Source: Geosiphon pyriformis
Lineage: Eukaryota; Glomeromycota; Glomeromycetes; Archaeosporales; Geosiphonaceae
Length of the DNA: 64,000 nucleotides
Assembly (NCBI GenBank): GCA_016748015.1
Contig: JAAOMT010000760.1
Span: forward strand, 568,310-632,309
Reading direction: 5' to 3'
The translations under genes were made by a program, and so were the position numbers. The notes under the pieces were generated by a model. The model was given only the letters and a program-made list of their open reading frames with translations. It made no database searches and was not told the origin of the DNA. Positions within the stretch are counted from its first letter, which is position 1, and every line of letters starts with the position of its first letter. Below, piece by piece: positions 61,900-64,000 of this stretch.

Positions 61900-64000
61900 A
61901 AAAGTATAGTAATCTCAATTTATTTGCTGGGCTCTGATCTATTCTTAAAAAATACCCAATATTCCCAATCATAAAAGAAAGCAGTTTCAATACTTACAAT
62001 CATTTAAATTTTAATTGTAAAAAATTCTTCATTGTGTCAAATTATCTAAAAATTCAATATTATTTAACGCATAAATTTTGTTTTGCTGTTACGAAAAGTT
62101 GAGCGAAACTAATGGTCGAGCATTTTCGAATTCGAATATTTGTTTCACTTTTTCGATACTTTCTTTATTTGGAAAAACAAGAAAAGTAATTTAATCTCGA
62201 AATTATTTCACTAAAACTTGATACCCCCAGTTTGTTTGTTTATTTATTTAGCACGTTCCAGTATTGCAGGCAATTCAGGCTCCCAAAAATAAAATGATCC
62301 AATGCTTTATTTGACAACATGAAACAGGTTTCGCCATGTGTTAATTTTGCAAAAAAAATTTATCACTTATGCGAAACCACAACTCAGAATTTAATGCATG
62401 GTATTCCTAAAAAACATTAAAAAATTAATAATTTAGGTTCATTAATAGTCGAAAGGAATTTAAAATTATTTTTGAATGAAATGCATAAGAAAATAATAAT
62501 ATAATAATATTATTAATAATAATAAATTCATTTAAATTCAAAATATAATCGTCAAGTTAATAATTTTCGCAAATCACAGCCAGAGATTTAATAGTGGTAT
62601 TTCGGGATTTAACCAATTTTTCCAAATCCATTTTTCATTGACTCACCGAATTTGTACTACAGATGACCTATTTCATTGTCCATTAAAAGTTATTTTCCTT
62701 ATATTTTTAAACCTGTTATCCTCTTACGCAAATTACCTAAAACAAAAGATTCAATTGACTAAATAAATTAATTTATTCACGCCATACCTTTTGGGAATAG
62801 TTTATTTACTCTTAGTGCAAATAAATGTAAGAATGTTCTTAAAATTGATGACGCAAACTTTCTAGAAATTTTTATTCCAAAAAAAACTTTCAATCGACTT
62901 TAAAAATTTGATTTTCTATTGCCACCAAGGAACTTTAAAAAGCATATTAACCATCGTTGGAGGAAAGTTCTTTGTGAATTTTCACGGTCAATTATCACTT
63001 GATAAATTGTGTACATTTCTATCAAGATGTTTTAATTGGGGAAACAGGCTTCCTAATTAAGCTGTGATAGCAATCTTTTTTCGCAGAGAGAGACCATGAT
63101 GCCTTTTTTAATTAAAAAAATTTATAGCTTGGGTATAATAAACTACAGCAAAAAGGCATATACATAAAATGTGTCTTTTTTAAGTATAGACTCAATCCAC
63201 TGATAGAAAATTGAACGCACGTTTTCCGAGTACCCTCTCTAATTTTTTCATTTGCTCTTTCTTCATTATAAATAGTATTACATATTTAACATTTTTAATT
63301 TTAATTATAAGCAAATTTTTTTTCGTTATTTATTTCTTTGATATTAAAAAAATAAAATTTAATGCAAATATATTTCAAAGAAACTTAAAATTCATAGATA
63401 TATTTATGTTAATTAGGTTCTCAAAATAAAAAAATATTGATAATTAAATTTATATTAACATATTATGAGAAACATTTTAAACCCTTCATTATTTCTTATA
63501 TTAAATAATTTTTGACTTTTGAAATAAATTCATCTCAATAATAAATAATATAAATATCCATTTTGAAAAAACAAAACCATATTTATTTGTTAAAACTCCA
63601 AAATTGGCAAATAATAATAAAATAGTATGTAATTTAAAGAATTCTCATATTCAAATTAAATATTCATATATTTTAATAATAAAAGTATTAAAAAAATTTA
63701 TTTATTATATATCTTAATAAAAAAAGCTCTAAATATGAAATTAAAAACGATAAAAATTCACATATCTATATTGGGTTAATAAGATAAAAAATATAAAAAT
63801 TAAAATGAATTAAGAATCAAATGAACAAATGAATAAGACTTTTTAAAATGATTAATATGACTAATTACAAGTAGCTAATATATAATATCAAATTGAACCA
63901 ACCTAAATAATATTGAAATAAATTTATATTGAAAAGTCTGTTATTGGGAATAAACTTTTAGAATCTGTTTGTAAATATCAGATTTTTTTCTTGAAATCAA
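61900..64000 (-). repeat. Long dispersed repeat, copy C (inverted)
   Basis: Reverse complement of copy B. The 62430-64000 part matches copies A and B over 1,571 bp; the 61900-62429 tail differs from copy B by substitutions and carries about 60 extra bases. The window ends on the same repeat base (TTGATTTCAAG start) that follows the N gap at 10212. Confidence 0.92.

Overview
The window is a very AT-rich fungal nuclear contig. Its genes are split by many short (about 50-110 nt) GT-AG introns and separated by long AT-rich spacers. The gene families fit an arbuscular mycorrhizal fungus (Glomeromycotina, Rhizophagus-like): a zinc-ribbon protein kinase, a BTB/BACK protein, class 3 lipase-like proteins, a SAM methyltransferase, a small secreted cysteine-rich protein, and degraded MULE, Tc1 and Fanzor elements. 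This assignment comes from recognising families, not from a database search. No tRNA, rRNA or CRISPR array was recognised. All spliced models below were built by hand: each joins canonical GT/AG sites and keeps frame through every exon.

Layout. 1-8620: a secreted cysteine-rich, probably GPI-anchored gene (+), a fossil NAD-epimerase (-) cut off at a dispersed repeat, and an intact BTB/BACK gene (-). 8621-12250: two copies of a long repeat on either side of a 20-N assembly gap. 13.9-16.6 kb: a fossil Fanzor (TnpB-like) C-terminus and a four-exon class 3 lipase-like gene (+). 18.5-22.4 kb: a methyltransferase with an in-frame stop (+) and an intact five-exon NAD-dependent epimerase (-). 27-28.6 kb: a bHLH transcription factor (-). 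31.8-33.4 kb: a second lipase-like paralogue (-). 33.6-37.8 kb: a MULE DNA transposon with recognisable terminal inverted repeats, a decayed transposase and a 38-bp perfect palindrome. 40.4-41.8 kb: a protein kinase (+). 42.8-43.3 kb: a six-cysteine small secreted protein (+). 46.2 kb: a Tc1/mariner scrap. 47.3-53.3 kb: two convergent seven-transmembrane receptor paralogues with matching exon sizes, one carrying a stop in a split codon. 56.3-59.4 kb: an eight-exon voltage-gated potassium channel (+). 59.8-61.1 kb: a second member of the secreted cysteine-rich family (-). 61.9-64.0 kb: the third, inverted copy of the long repeat, ending exactly at the window edge.

Themes. Several loci are surface or sensing proteins (two 7TM receptors, a potassium channel, two GPI-like cysteine-rich proteins, one small secreted protein). 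Several duplicated enzymes have lost catalytic residues (both lipase-like proteins, the kinase) or reading-frame integrity (methyltransferase, 7TM-1, epimerase copy). The structural surprise is the assembly. The 1,571 bp shared by the three repeat copies is base-identical and stops at the first B/C difference, so the tandem arrangement at 8.6-11.8 kb and the orientation of the whole 10.2-64 kb contig are not secure.
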